The translations under genes and the position numbers were made by a program. Of a stretch of DNA of 64,000 nucleotides, positions 19,223 to 27,611 are shown one piece after another. A model generated the notes under the pieces. That model did not search any database. It had not been told where the DNA came from and worked only from the letters and a program-made list of their open reading frames with translations. The stretch lies in the NCBI RefSeq assembly GCF_019429535.1, contig NZ_JAHXZM010000006.1, forward strand, positions 62,001 to 126,000, given 5' to 3'. Source of the stretch: Sphingomonas citricola. GTDB taxonomy: Bacteria > Pseudomonadota > Alphaproteobacteria > Sphingomonadales > Sphingomonadaceae. Each line of letters begins with the position of its first letter. Within the stretch, counting starts at the first letter, position 1.

Positions 19223-20548
19223 TCACGGGCGCACGGTGACGCGCGGTACGACCGACATGCCCGGCCCGATCGCGTAATGCTGCCAGTCGTTGTTGTTGAA
19301 GCGGATGCGCACCGGCACGCGCTGCACGACCTTTACGTAATTGCCCGTCGCGTTCTGCGGCGGAAGGAGCGCGAACGCCTGACCCGCGCCGCGCTGGATC
19401 GATTCGACGTGGCCCGCGAATTCGCGGCCGGGATAGGCGTCGATCTCGATCCGCACCGGCAGACCTGCGCGCATCAAGGTGAGCTGCGTTTCCTTGAAGT
19501 TGGCGGTGACCCACAGATCGTCGGGGACGATCGCCATCAACTGCTGCCCGGGCGCGACATAGCTGCCGAGGTTGACCGAGCGGTTTACGACCTGCCCGCT
19601 GATGGGCGCGCGGATGACGAGGTGGCGGACGGTGACGTCGCTCTGCGCGACGCGCGCCTCGGCGGCGCGGCGCTGCGCGCGTGCGGCCTCGACCCGCTTG
19701 CGCGCGGTCAACACGTCGGCCTCGGCCGAGCCGATCTGCTGGCGCGCGGCGCCGACCTGCGCGAGCGCGCTCTGCGCCTGCGCGCGCGCCTGATCGATCT
19801 GCGTCGGCGCGGCCGCGAGCGGATCGAGCCGGCGCAGGTCGACGTAGCGCTGGTAATCGCCCGCCGCGCGGCGCGCCTCGGCGAGCGGCACCGCCGCCTG
19901 CGCGCGCGCCTGCCGGACGCTCGCCAGCGCGGCGAGCACGCCCGCCTCGGCCTGGCGGATCTGCGCGTCGGCTTCCGCGATCCCCGCGACCGCCTCCGCG
20001 CGTGACGCCTGCGCGGTGCCGGGTTCGATCACCGCGAGCAATTGTCCGGCCTGGACGTGGCGGTTGTCGGCCGGGGTGACCTGTGTGAGCTGGCCGCTTT
20101 CCTGCGCGGCGATGCGAACGATGTGCGCGTCGATGAAGGCGTCGTCGGTCGACTGGAACCGGCGCGCGTGGAGCCAGTAGAGCACGCCGCCGATGATCAG
20201 GACCGCGGCGACGATCCCGACGACGATCCAGAAGATCGGTCGCTTGTAGAGCGGTGGCTTGCCGTCGTCCTCGTCCTCGTCATCAGACCCCTCGTCGTCG
20301 TCCTTGTCGGATTTCTTCTTGTCCGAGTTCCGGCTTTTCTGGCGATCGTCGTCCTTCTTGACGTCGCGCTTTCGGTCGTCGCTGTCGCGCGCGTCGTCTC
20401 CGGCGTCCTTGCCGGTGGCCGCGTCGTCGCGTGTGTCGCGGCCGGCGGCGTCGTGCCGCGGCGGGTCCTTGCCCTCGTTCGTCGCGCCGCCGTTGGCCGC
20501 GTCGTGATCTTCCCCGCTCAAGCACGCCCCCTGATCATCAGCCAGCAA
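19223..20548 (-). CDS. emrA: HlyD/EmrA family efflux adaptor with charged N-terminal extension
   Basis: 441 aa from TTG 20548. A single membrane segment (IFWIVVGIVAAVLIIGGVLYWL, about residues 107-128, given here only by its ends IFW and YWL) is followed by RFQSTDDAFIDAH, a biotinyl-lipoyl half, a long coiled-coil hairpin rich in Ala/Gln/Arg, the second lipoyl half (IRAPISGQV) and the beta-barrel part. It bridges EmrB and the outer-membrane channel. The first 100 residues are unusual: cytoplasmic, disordered, dominated by Asp, Lys and Arg. The start is uncertain; another TTG at 20521 has AGGGGG upstream. First gene of the exporter operon. Confidence 0.92.
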   Translation of the reverse strand: MLADDQGACLSGEDHDAANGGATNEGKDPPRHDAAGRDTRDDAATGKDAGDDARDSDDRKRDVKKDDDRQKSRNSDKKKSDKDDDEGSDDEDEDDGKPPLYKRPIFWIVVGIVAAVLIIGGVLYWLHARRFQSTDDAFIDAHIVRIAAQESGQLTQVTPADNRHVQAGQLLAVIEPGTAQASRAEAVAGIAEADAQIRQAEAGVLAALASVRQARAQAAVPLAEARRAAGDYQRYVDLRRLDPLAAAPTQIDQARAQAQSALAQVGAARQQIGSAEADVLTARKRVEAARAQRRAAEARVAQSDVTVRHLVIRAPISGQVVNRSVNLGSYVAPGQQLMAIVPDDLWVTANFKETQLTLMRAGLPVRIEIDAYPGREFAGHVESIQRGAGQAFALLPPQNATGNYVKVVQRVPVRIRFNNNDWQHYAIGPGMSVVPRVTVRP

Positions 20549-20644
20549 GCCGTGTCGCGGTCAGGCGAGGGCGAGCTTGATCCTTGTTGGTCGCCAAACG
20601 CCCATGTGTCGGGGACGTTCCTGGCGTGTAACGATCCGTGTCGG

Positions 20645-22135
20645 TCAGGCGGGGCAGTATTGCCGCAGGAACTGCTGGTGCGGCGGGATCGCCTGCACCG
20701 TGGCCGCGATTCCGCGGGTCAGCTCGCCGAGCGATTGCTGCAACACGGGTGCGCCGAGCAGGCTGGCGATGCGGTGGTGCGCGCGCGGTACGATGCCCTG
20801 TCCGAGCATGACCGCGACCCAGGAATCGATGCGGAATAGATCGTCCTGCCCCTGCCACGCGCCCGCGCTGTCGGTGAACAGCGCGATCCGTTCGGCCAGC
20901 GTATCGGGGATCGTCATCGCGCGCCGCTCGCGCCAGAACGGTGTGTCGTCGCGCGCGGTCACGACATAGTGCAGGATGATGAAGTCGCGCACGTGCTCCC
21001 ATTCGTGGCGCGACTGCGCGTTGAAGCGCGCGGCGAGCGCGTTCGCGTCGTCGCCGCGGAACGGGAACAACTGGATTAGCCGGATCGCGGCGTTCATGAT
21101 CAGGTGGATGCTGGTCGATTCGAGCGGCTCGATGAACCCGCCGGCGAGCCCCATCGCGACGCAATTGCGGTTCCAGCTTCGCCGCCGCATCCCTGCGACG
21201 AAGCGCAGCGGCCGCGGCTCGAACAGCGGGTCGCCGTCCAGTCCGGCGAGCAACGTCGCACGGGCTTCGTCGTCGCTCATATGCGCGCTCGAATAGACCA
21301 GCCCGTTGCCGACGCGCGATTGCAGCGGGATCTGCCAGCGCCAGCCAGCACCATGCGCGATCGCGCGGGTGTAGGGGACGGGGGCGCGCACCGTTTCGGT
21401 CTGCACCGCAAGCGCGCGGTCGGTCGCGAGCCACTCGCTCCAGTCGTCGTAACCGGTGCGGAGCGCGCCCTCGATCAAGAGCGCGCGGAAGCCGGTGCAG
21501 TCGATGAACAGGTCGCCCTCGACCCGCGCGCCCGATGCGAGGACGAGCGCGGCGATGTCGCCGTTCTCCAAGAGGTTGACCCGGTCGATCCGCCCCTCGA
21601 CGCGGCGCGCGCCCGCACCCTCGGCGACGCCGCGCAGGAAGCGCGCGTAGGCGGTCGCGTCGAGGTGATAGGCGTAGGCGAGCGACCCTTGCGCGTCGTG
21701 CCCGAACCGCCCGGCAGCGGCGGCTTGCTGTTCGAGCGAATAATCGCCGTAATCGCCCGCGACGCCGTGTGCGCGTGCCTGCAGCCAGAAATGCTGGAAA
21801 TCGGCGATCGCGACCGAGCGTCCGACCTGGCCGAAGGGGTGGAAATAGCGGTCGCCGATCGCGCGCCAGTTCTCGAATGAGATGCCGAGCTTGAAGGTCG
21901 CCTGCGTCGCGCGCATGAATGCGGCCTCGTCGACGCCGATGAAGGCGTGGAAGCTGCGCGCGGTCGGGATGGTCGATTCACCGACGCCGACGGTGCCGAT
22001 CTCGTCCGATTCGACCAGCGTCACCTCGACCAGCGACCCGAGCTGGCGCGTCAGCGCGGCGGCGGCGATCCACCCCGCGGTGCCGCCGCCCGCGATCACG
22101 ACGCGGGTGGGCCGGGCGGTGCTGGAGTCGGTCAT
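20645..22135 (-). CDS. Flavin-dependent tryptophan halogenase family protein
   Basis: 496 aa. FADH2-binding GGGTAGW (16-22), the lysine that delivers the halogenating species (K82 in ATFKLGISFENW), the halogenase signature WRWQIP near residue 264, and the catalytic glutamate in EPLEST near 335 are all present, so it looks catalytically complete. True substrates of the many sphingomonad and Caulobacter copies that sit next to TBDRs are mostly unknown; tryptophan should not be assumed. It overlaps the cupin-like gene by 4 bp and is the last gene of the TBDR-SapC-cupin-halogenase run. Confidence 0.92.
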   Translation of the reverse strand: MTDSSTARPTRVVIAGGGTAGWIAAAALTRQLGSLVEVTLVESDEIGTVGVGESTIPTARSFHAFIGVDEAAFMRATQATFKLGISFENWRAIGDRYFHPFGQVGRSVAIADFQHFWLQARAHGVAGDYGDYSLEQQAAAAGRFGHDAQGSLAYAYHLDATAYARFLRGVAEGAGARRVEGRIDRVNLLENGDIAALVLASGARVEGDLFIDCTGFRALLIEGALRTGYDDWSEWLATDRALAVQTETVRAPVPYTRAIAHGAGWRWQIPLQSRVGNGLVYSSAHMSDDEARATLLAGLDGDPLFEPRPLRFVAGMRRRSWNRNCVAMGLAGGFIEPLESTSIHLIMNAAIRLIQLFPFRGDDANALAARFNAQSRHEWEHVRDFIILHYVVTARDDTPFWRERRAMTIPDTLAERIALFTDSAGAWQGQDDLFRIDSWVAVMLGQGIVPRAHHRIASLLGAPVLQQSLGELTRGIAATVQAIPPHQQFLRQYCPA

Positions 22136-23166
22136 CGGTTCAATCGCCCGAGCAGGTAGGCGCGCAACTGCCGCGCGGTGGATCCGTCGATCGGGGCGAG
22201 CGGCCCGCGCGCCGCGGCGGGCAGGTGGGCCGCGACCGCCTCCGCGTCACCGAAGACGTAATGGTCGAACATCGCGCGCCACGCCGCCTTTTCCTGCGCG
22301 GGCCGGTCGCGCAGCGACAGAAAGGCGTGGAGCATCGTGTCCATCGGCGTGTCCATGAACGCGGGTGCGGCGTTCCACCAATAATTTACCAACACGTTGA
22401 ACGCGTCGAGCGCCTCGACATGGTGCCACCACAATGCCGGGTAGACGAGCACGTCGCCCGGCTCGAGCTCCGCCACCTGTCCCGCGGCGAGCGCGTCGGC
22501 GAAGCGGGGAAAACGCGCGAGATCGGGCTCGGCGAAATCGACCATGCTGACGACCTGCCCGCCAGGCGTCGGCGCGAGCGGGCCGGGGTAGAGGTTCGTA
22601 ACCTGCTCGGGCGGAAATAACGTGAAGCGCCGCCGCCCGACCGCGCAGACCGCCGCATTGTTCGACTGGTCGTAATGCGCCGAGGCGATCGTGCGGTTGC
22701 CGATCCAGATGCTGGCGAGCGGGGGGGACTGCGCGAAGGTGTCGCCTGCCGGATGCAGTTCGTTTGCGGCGCGGAAGCCGGGGAGATAGGTGTCGAGGTC
22801 GGTCGAGCCGAGGTAGAGCGACGGCGCGTTCGGGTCGTCCAGATGCGCGAGCACGCGGTCGAGGAAGGCGCCGAGCGCCATCCGCTCGGCGGCGAAATTC
22901 ATCGCGGTCGCGCTAGCGTCATAGTGAAAGCGCCCGCGTATCTCGGGCGCGCCGACGTAGCCCGTGACCGTCTGCCCCGCATCGAAGCCGCGCAGATAGT
23001 CCGCGGCCGCGCCGGGCGAGGTGCGCCCTGCGGCCACCAGCGGCCAGTCGGCGGCGAGCCCGCGCAGGATGACGGGCTCGTCCTCGGCGATCAGCGCGTC
23101 GAGATCGGGGGCGCCCGGCGCGTCGATCGCGCGGACGCTGCGTCCGACGCGCGCCGCGTCAGCCAC
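22132..23166 (-). CDS. Cupin-like (JmjC-type) domain protein
   Basis: 344 aa of the cupin_8 family related to factor-inhibiting-HIF hydroxylases. The Fe(II) facial triad is visible as H-x-D in SAHYDQSNN (about residue 164-166) and a later His in WWHHVEAL (about 246). An NYWW segment closes the domain. It is probably a 2-oxoglutarate-dependent oxygenase acting in the cytoplasm on a protein or small molecule. It overlaps SapC by 8 bp and the halogenase by 4 bp, which implies one transcript and linked function. Confidence 0.87.
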   Translation of the reverse strand: MADAARVGRSVRAIDAPGAPDLDALIAEDEPVILRGLAADWPLVAAGRTSPGAAADYLRGFDAGQTVTGYVGAPEIRGRFHYDASATAMNFAAERMALGAFLDRVLAHLDDPNAPSLYLGSTDLDTYLPGFRAANELHPAGDTFAQSPPLASIWIGNRTIASAHYDQSNNAAVCAVGRRRFTLFPPEQVTNLYPGPLAPTPGGQVVSMVDFAEPDLARFPRFADALAAGQVAELEPGDVLVYPALWWHHVEALDAFNVLVNYWWNAAPAFMDTPMDTMLHAFLSLRDRPAQEKAAWRAMFDHYVFGDAEAVAAHLPAAARGPLAPIDGSTARQLRAYLLGRLNR

Positions 23167-23860
23167 CGAGTTCGCCCCGCAGCTTTCGGTCGAGCAGGTG
23201 GCGGATGTTGCCGAGCGAGGAGGCGATCCAGATCGCGGGGCGGAGATGATCGTCGCGGTGGAGGCGCGCGAGCGCGTCGCCGTCGAGAGCGGCGAGGCGA
23301 TCCGCGTCGATCGTCCAGTGGTCGGGCAGATTGTAACGTCGACCCTCGCCGAGTTCGAGCTGGAGCGTCGCCGGAGTCAGCAGCCCGGTGTCGTCGAGCG
23401 CGGCGTAGAGCGCCTGCTCGCGCTCGAGCCCGGTGTAGATGCGCTGGAGCATCGCGGAGACGTGATCGAGCAGCGCCGAGTTCCCGCCGTGTTCGCGGAA
23501 CACCGGCTCGCCCGCGGGCTGGACGCGCGGATGGTCAGGTTCGACGTGGATCATCGGCTCGCCGTGGTCGTCGACGCCGATCGAGAAGGGACCGCGCGCG
23601 CGCGTCGCGGGGACGTAGCGGGCGTCCCATTGCTCGCCTGAGAGAAACAGGTTCTCATCGGGATCGAGCCCGAGCAGGACGGTGGCGAGGAATTGCCCCT
23701 GGTCGTCGCGGCGGAGCAGGATCGCGTAATCGCGTTGCAGTTCCTCGAACTCGGCGGGGAACACGCGGGTCTGGTTGATCGCATCGCCGTAGCGCGCGTG
23801 ATGACCGACCGCGACGCGAAGGTCGCGGTGGTCGACGTTGTTGAGCAGAACGGCAGCCAT
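23159..23860 (-). CDS. SapC family protein
   Basis: 233 aa, PF07277-type SapC protein. The start VLLNNVDHRDLRVA, the segment INQTRVFPAEFEELQRDY and LFLSGEQWD are typical. The name comes from Campylobacter surface-layer studies; in alphaproteobacteria these proteins are found next to TBDR and halogenase genes and their biochemical role is not known. There is no signal peptide. It lies 71 bp downstream of the TBDR stop, with a hairpin between, and overlaps the cupin-like gene by 8 bp. Confidence 0.88.
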   Translation of the reverse strand: MAAVLLNNVDHRDLRVAVGHHARYGDAINQTRVFPAEFEELQRDYAILLRRDDQGQFLATVLLGLDPDENLFLSGEQWDARYVPATRARGPFSIGVDDHGEPMIHVEPDHPRVQPAGEPVFREHGGNSALLDHVSAMLQRIYTGLEREQALYAALDDTGLLTPATLQLELGEGRRYNLPDHWTIDADRLAALDGDALARLHRDDHLRPAIWIASSLGNIRHLLDRKLRGELGG

Positions 23861-23896
23861 GACGCTTACTTATCCGAACGCGATTTGGGTGAACAA

Positions 23897-23916
23897 GGCC
23901 GCCGTCGCCGGCGGCC
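23897..23916 (-). terminator. Hairpin between TBDR and sapC, possible attenuating terminator
   Basis: Perfect 7-bp stem GGCCGCC/GGCGGCC with a 6-nt loop lies 16 bp past the TBDR stop on the minus strand. No strong T tract follows (only TTGTT). Such a hairpin would lower expression of the three cytoplasmic genes relative to the abundant receptor, or protect the receptor mRNA 3' end. Confidence 0.45.
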
Positions 23917-23931
23917 CCGTCCGTTCGGTCG

Positions 23932-26900
23932 TCAGAAGCGGTAGCGGGCGCCGACGAGGTAACGCGCTGAGCCTTCCGCGAGATACCAGACGTTGCTCTC
24001 GTCGCGGCCGTAGCTGCGAACGCCCTCTTCGGTCAGGTTGATCGCCTCGAAGCCGAGCGAGAAGCGCGGCGTCAGGTCGAAGTTCATCGACAGGTCGAGC
24101 TGGCCGTAGGGTGCCACGAACACCGGGTTGCGATCGGCGCCGCCGCGGTTGATGTCGGCGAGGAACTTGTCGCGCCAGTTGTACGACACGCGGATCGAGG
24201 TCCCGTTCTTGTCGTAGATCAGCGTCGCGTTCGCGGTGTCGGACAGGCCGACGAGCGCGAAGGTGTTCACCGTCGGCGGTGCCGCCACGTCGATTCCGAC
24301 GTTGCCGCGCACCAGCGTATAGCTCGCCGCGATGCCGAAACCGGTATCGCCCAGGAAGTACTGGCCGGCGAATTCGCCACCGTAGATGTGCGCGTCGCGG
24401 TTGTTGATCGGCGTGTTGACCGCAAAGTTGAACAACGGGTCCTGAGCGTTGGCGGTGATGTCATATTGACCCAGCACCTTGTCGACGAAACCTTGATCAA
24501 GCGAGCGGCTGTTGGCGTTGTAGTTCGCCGCGAACTGCGCGTTGGTGGCTGCGATGTCACCGCTATTGGCCTGTAGCAGTGCGGTGTAGGTGAACAGGTT
24601 GACGTCGGTGATGTCGGCGCGGAACGTGTTGGTCAACTGATCGCGCGCGGTGCCCGAGCGCGTACCCGCCGCGCCCGAGGTCGGGTCGCGCAGGCCGAAC
24701 AGGTTGCGGTTGACCACCGTGTTGCCGATGAAGTCATGGACGCGCTTGTCGAAGAAGCCCGCCGACAGGAAGATGTCCTTGCGCGGATACCATTCGAGCG
24801 AGACGTCGATGTTGTCCGACGACAGCGGATTCAGGTCGGTGTTGTTGGTGCTGCCGGTCGCGATGCCGCCGATCGCGGTCGGCCGTGCGGGCTGGCCGAC
24901 GCCGGTCGAGGCGAACAGGTTGCCGTAGGCTGGACGCGAGATCGTCTTGCTGTACGAGGCGCGCGCGAACAGGTTGTCGATCACCTCGATCTTGGCGTCG
25001 ACCGCAGGTAGCCAGTTGCTGTAGCGGCCGCGGCTGGTAACAGGCTGCTGATCGTTCGAGTAGGTGATCGCGAAGTCGTTGTCCGACGTCCACACGATCG
25101 CCTGCGGCACCGTCTGGAGCGACACCGCGTTGACCTTGGTGTTCTCGTAACGGACGCCGGCGACTACGTTCGCGTTGCGCCCGAACACCTGACCCGTCCA
25201 TGAACCCTGAACATAAGCTGCCCAGATGCTTTCGCGGACGCGGTTGTCGTTGTTCGCGTCAATGTTATTCCGATGGTCGATCCCGTCGATCGACTTATAC
25301 TGAAATCCGAGCGGGGCCGGTTGCTGATTGGGGTCAAGCGGCAGGCTGCTGTAATAGTTGAACAGCGCGTTATAGAGTTTGGTCGCATCTTCCGTGCGGA
25401 ACGCGGTCAGCGAGCTGCCCGTCACGTTCGGGTTGTTGTTCTCGAACTTGCACACGCCGCAGAACTGGAACACCTGACCTGGGGCGAGACGCGCGACGTC
25501 GGGCGGCAGCGAGTTGCCCCAGTCACCCAGCACCTGACGCGTGTTGAACTGCGTCTGGCGCGTCTTGGTCTGGCGATAGTCGCCACCGGCGTCGAAGCGG
25601 AACTGGTCGTTCAATTCCCACCCGGCGTCGGCGCGGAGTTCCTTGATCCGCTGCGTCTGCGTCGAGGCAAACTGGCGCTGCACCGCGCTCGACAGGTCGC
25701 CCGTGTCGATCACGCCGTTTGCATTGCCCTTGATGAAGGTCTGTCCTTGGGGGAAGGCCGTCGAGGGCGGCGTCACGCTCGGCGTACGATCATTGACCGT
25801 GATCGACTGGGTTGGAAAACCCTTACTGTTGAGCGTCAGCGACTGCGCCGCGACGACCGGCGCGTTGAACGCGACGGTGGTCGAGGTCTGGCCGTTGGGG
25901 TTGTCGGGCAGGCTGTCCGCCTTGCCGATGTGACCGTCGATCGCGAACGAGAAGCGGTCGGTCGGCTTCCACTCGATGTTGCCGCCGAAATCGTAGAGCT
26001 TGTTCTTCTGCGCGCGATACGCCTGCTCGAACGCGGCGTCCTTCACGCCGTTGATCGTCTCGGCGAGGAAGGTGGTGGTCGCGACGCCGTTGCTCGCGTC
26101 GTCGAAGGTCACCTCGCTGAACGGACGGTTGAACCAGTTCGACTGGGTCGAGCGGCGCTCCGACTGCTTCAGCTGCGCGTACAGGCCGTCGGCGGTGAAG
26201 GTCAGCGTGTCGGTCGGGCGGAATTGCAGGATCGCCTGGCCATTGATGCGCTCGCGGCTCGCCTCGGAGAAGTGGTAGCGCGAGTCGTTGGGCACCGACA
26301 CGAGCGGATTGCCGGTCGGGCGGTTGTTGATCTTGGTGGCGTTGTTGACGAAGCCGTTCGCGGGATTGAGGAAATCGGTCAGCGAACGGATGTTCCAGTT
26401 GTCGGGCGCGACGCTCGCGAAGCTGAAATTACGCTTCTGGTAGCTGCCGAACAGCGACACGCCGAAGCGCTGATTGGGATCGGACCACGCCGCGGTGCCT
26501 GACACTTCGGGGGTTACGCGCGCGCCGCAGTCGAGGCAGTCGGACGAGCTATTGTCGTAGCTGCCCTTCGCACCGATCGAGCCGAGGAAGCCCGCGTCCT
26601 GCGCGTCGAGCGGGCGGCGGCTGACGACGTTGATCGTCGCGCCGATGCCGCCCGAGGGGATCGCGGCGCGGCCGGTCTTGTAGACCTCCAGCGTCTTCAC
26701 GCCTTCGGAGGCGAGGTTGGAGAAGTCGAACGAGCGCCCGGTGCCTGCCGCGCCGTCGCCGCCCTGGTCACCGCCGACCGCGACAATGTTAGAGGTCGCG
26801 AGCTGGCGGCCGTTCAGCGTCACGAGGTTGTACTGTGCGCCGAAGCCGCGGACGGTGACGGTCGAGCCTTCGCCGTTGCGGCGGTCGATCGACACGCCGG

Positions 26901-27288
26901 TGATGCGCTGGAGCGATTCGGCGAGGTTGGTGTTCGCGAACTTGCCGATGTCCTCGGCGCTGATCGCGTCGACGACGCCGTTCGAATCGCGCTTGATCGC
27001 GATCGACCGCTCGAGCGAGGCGCGGATGCCGGTGACGACGATGTCGCCGCCCTCGGCCGCGGTGTCGGGCACCGGGTTGGTCGGGCTCGGCTCAGCCGGG
27101 GTCGCGGCCTGGCTGGTCGTGTCGGCCTGCGGCGTGCCCTGCTGCGGGTCGGCGGGGGCGGCGGGTGCGGCCTGCGGATCGGTGGTCGCCTGCGCGTTCG
27201 CCACGCCGGCCATCATCAGCCCGGCGGCGAGGCCGATCATCGAGGTTGAGCGCACAAGTGCGCACGACAGCTTCATCGCTTTCATCAT
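23932..27288 (-). CDS. TonB-dependent receptor (large, sugar-type cluster)
   Basis: 1118 aa from ATG 27288 (next ATG 27285 is equally possible; AAAGGGGAAGG precedes both). The signal peptide ends VANAQA. A Pro/Ala/Gln-rich stretch of about 60 residues follows, then the TonB-box-like IVVTGIRASLERSI, the plug (NLAESLQRITGVSIDRRNGEG, key core RITGVSIDRR, then VRGFG), a 22-strand-type barrel and a terminal aromatic YRF. It imports a TonB-energised ligand through the outer membrane. This receptor type commonly takes up oligosaccharides. A divergent LacI regulator and two shared operator candidates lie upstream, and SapC, cupin and halogenase genes follow. Confidence 0.94.
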   Translation of the reverse strand: MMKAMKLSCALVRSTSMIGLAAGLMMAGVANAQATTDPQAAPAAPADPQQGTPQADTTSQAATPAEPSPTNPVPDTAAEGGDIVVTGIRASLERSIAIKRDSNGVVDAISAEDIGKFANTNLAESLQRITGVSIDRRNGEGSTVTVRGFGAQYNLVTLNGRQLATSNIVAVGGDQGGDGAAGTGRSFDFSNLASEGVKTLEVYKTGRAAIPSGGIGATINVVSRRPLDAQDAGFLGSIGAKGSYDNSSSDCLDCGARVTPEVSGTAAWSDPNQRFGVSLFGSYQKRNFSFASVAPDNWNIRSLTDFLNPANGFVNNATKINNRPTGNPLVSVPNDSRYHFSEASRERINGQAILQFRPTDTLTFTADGLYAQLKQSERRSTQSNWFNRPFSEVTFDDASNGVATTTFLAETINGVKDAAFEQAYRAQKNKLYDFGGNIEWKPTDRFSFAIDGHIGKADSLPDNPNGQTSTTVAFNAPVVAAQSLTLNSKGFPTQSITVNDRTPSVTPPSTAFPQGQTFIKGNANGVIDTGDLSSAVQRQFASTQTQRIKELRADAGWELNDQFRFDAGGDYRQTKTRQTQFNTRQVLGDWGNSLPPDVARLAPGQVFQFCGVCKFENNNPNVTGSSLTAFRTEDATKLYNALFNYYSSLPLDPNQQPAPLGFQYKSIDGIDHRNNIDANNDNRVRESIWAAYVQGSWTGQVFGRNANVVAGVRYENTKVNAVSLQTVPQAIVWTSDNDFAITYSNDQQPVTSRGRYSNWLPAVDAKIEVIDNLFARASYSKTISRPAYGNLFASTGVGQPARPTAIGGIATGSTNNTDLNPLSSDNIDVSLEWYPRKDIFLSAGFFDKRVHDFIGNTVVNRNLFGLRDPTSGAAGTRSGTARDQLTNTFRADITDVNLFTYTALLQANSGDIAATNAQFAANYNANSRSLDQGFVDKVLGQYDITANAQDPLFNFAVNTPINNRDAHIYGGEFAGQYFLGDTGFGIAASYTLVRGNVGIDVAAPPTVNTFALVGLSDTANATLIYDKNGTSIRVSYNWRDKFLADINRGGADRNPVFVAPYGQLDLSMNFDLTPRFSLGFEAINLTEEGVRSYGRDESNVWYLAEGSARYLVGARYRF

Positions 27289-27302
27289 CCTTCCCCTTTG
27301 AA

Positions 27303-27332
27303 CCCGGCGGCCGTCCCTTCGGCCGTCCCGGG
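27303..27332 (-). promoter_or_regulatory. Stem-loop in the TBDR 5' leader
   Basis: Inner arms GGCCG (27309-27313) and CGGCC (27320-27324), outer arms CCCGG (27303-27307) and CCGGG (27328-27332). It ends just before the ribosome-binding site of the TBDR, where it could affect translation or mRNA stability. No known riboswitch class fits. Confidence 0.4.
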
Positions 27333-27371
27333 CGCAATCTTCGTTACGTACTGTTGCGCGTCGTATCGAAG

Positions 27372-27387
27372 CCGACATCGATGTCAA
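27372..27387. promoter_or_regulatory. LacI-family operator candidate 1
   Basis: CCGACATCGATGTCAA. It contains the perfect 12-bp palindrome GACATCGATGTC centred on CG, the usual centre of LacI-family sites. It lies about 85 bp upstream of the TBDR start and overlaps a TTGACA on the minus strand. An identical 16-mer occurs 150 bp away next to the regulator gene. Confidence 0.72.
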
Positions 27388-27521
27388 CATACGACCAATG
27401 GCGCACTTGCTTTGTCGCTAGGTGTGGCCGAGATGCATGACAGGCTGAACTTTTTACAATCTGTACCGCCGTTTGGCGCAGGAGCGGTCGCCTCCGCTGC
27501 TTGACCTGCTCGTCGATTTCC

Positions 27522-27537
27522 CCGACATCGATGTCAA
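27522..27537. promoter_or_regulatory. LacI-family operator candidate 2
   Basis: Same 16-mer CCGACATCGATGTCAA in the same orientation, 75 bp upstream of the regulator start. The exact 150-bp spacing from candidate 1 is compatible with repression by looping as well as with separate autoregulation. Confidence 0.72.
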
Positions 27538-27611
27538 GAAACTGGATGGCGTGTCGGCCGCCGGGTTCCGCGCGGCGGGCTCGGCCCTGTGGCGTCAACG
27601 AGCGGTGGACG

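Larger units (their letters stand above)
27289..27611. promoter_or_regulatory. Divergent control region of TBDR and lacI-type genes
   Basis: 323 bp. It holds a 5'-UTR hairpin near the TBDR (27303-27332) and two identical 16-bp operator candidates (27372-27387, 27522-27537). On the minus strand the first operator contains TTGACA, which with a 16-nt spacer is followed by TACGAC; this is a plausible TBDR promoter whose -35 would be covered by the repressor. On the plus strand TTGACC at 27501 could be the -35 of the regulator gene, with the second operator over its -10. Confidence 0.65.

Noticed and set aside
25273..26502. Plus-strand open frame inside the large TBDR
   Set aside because: Antisense shadow with Arg/Val-rich composition and no domain.
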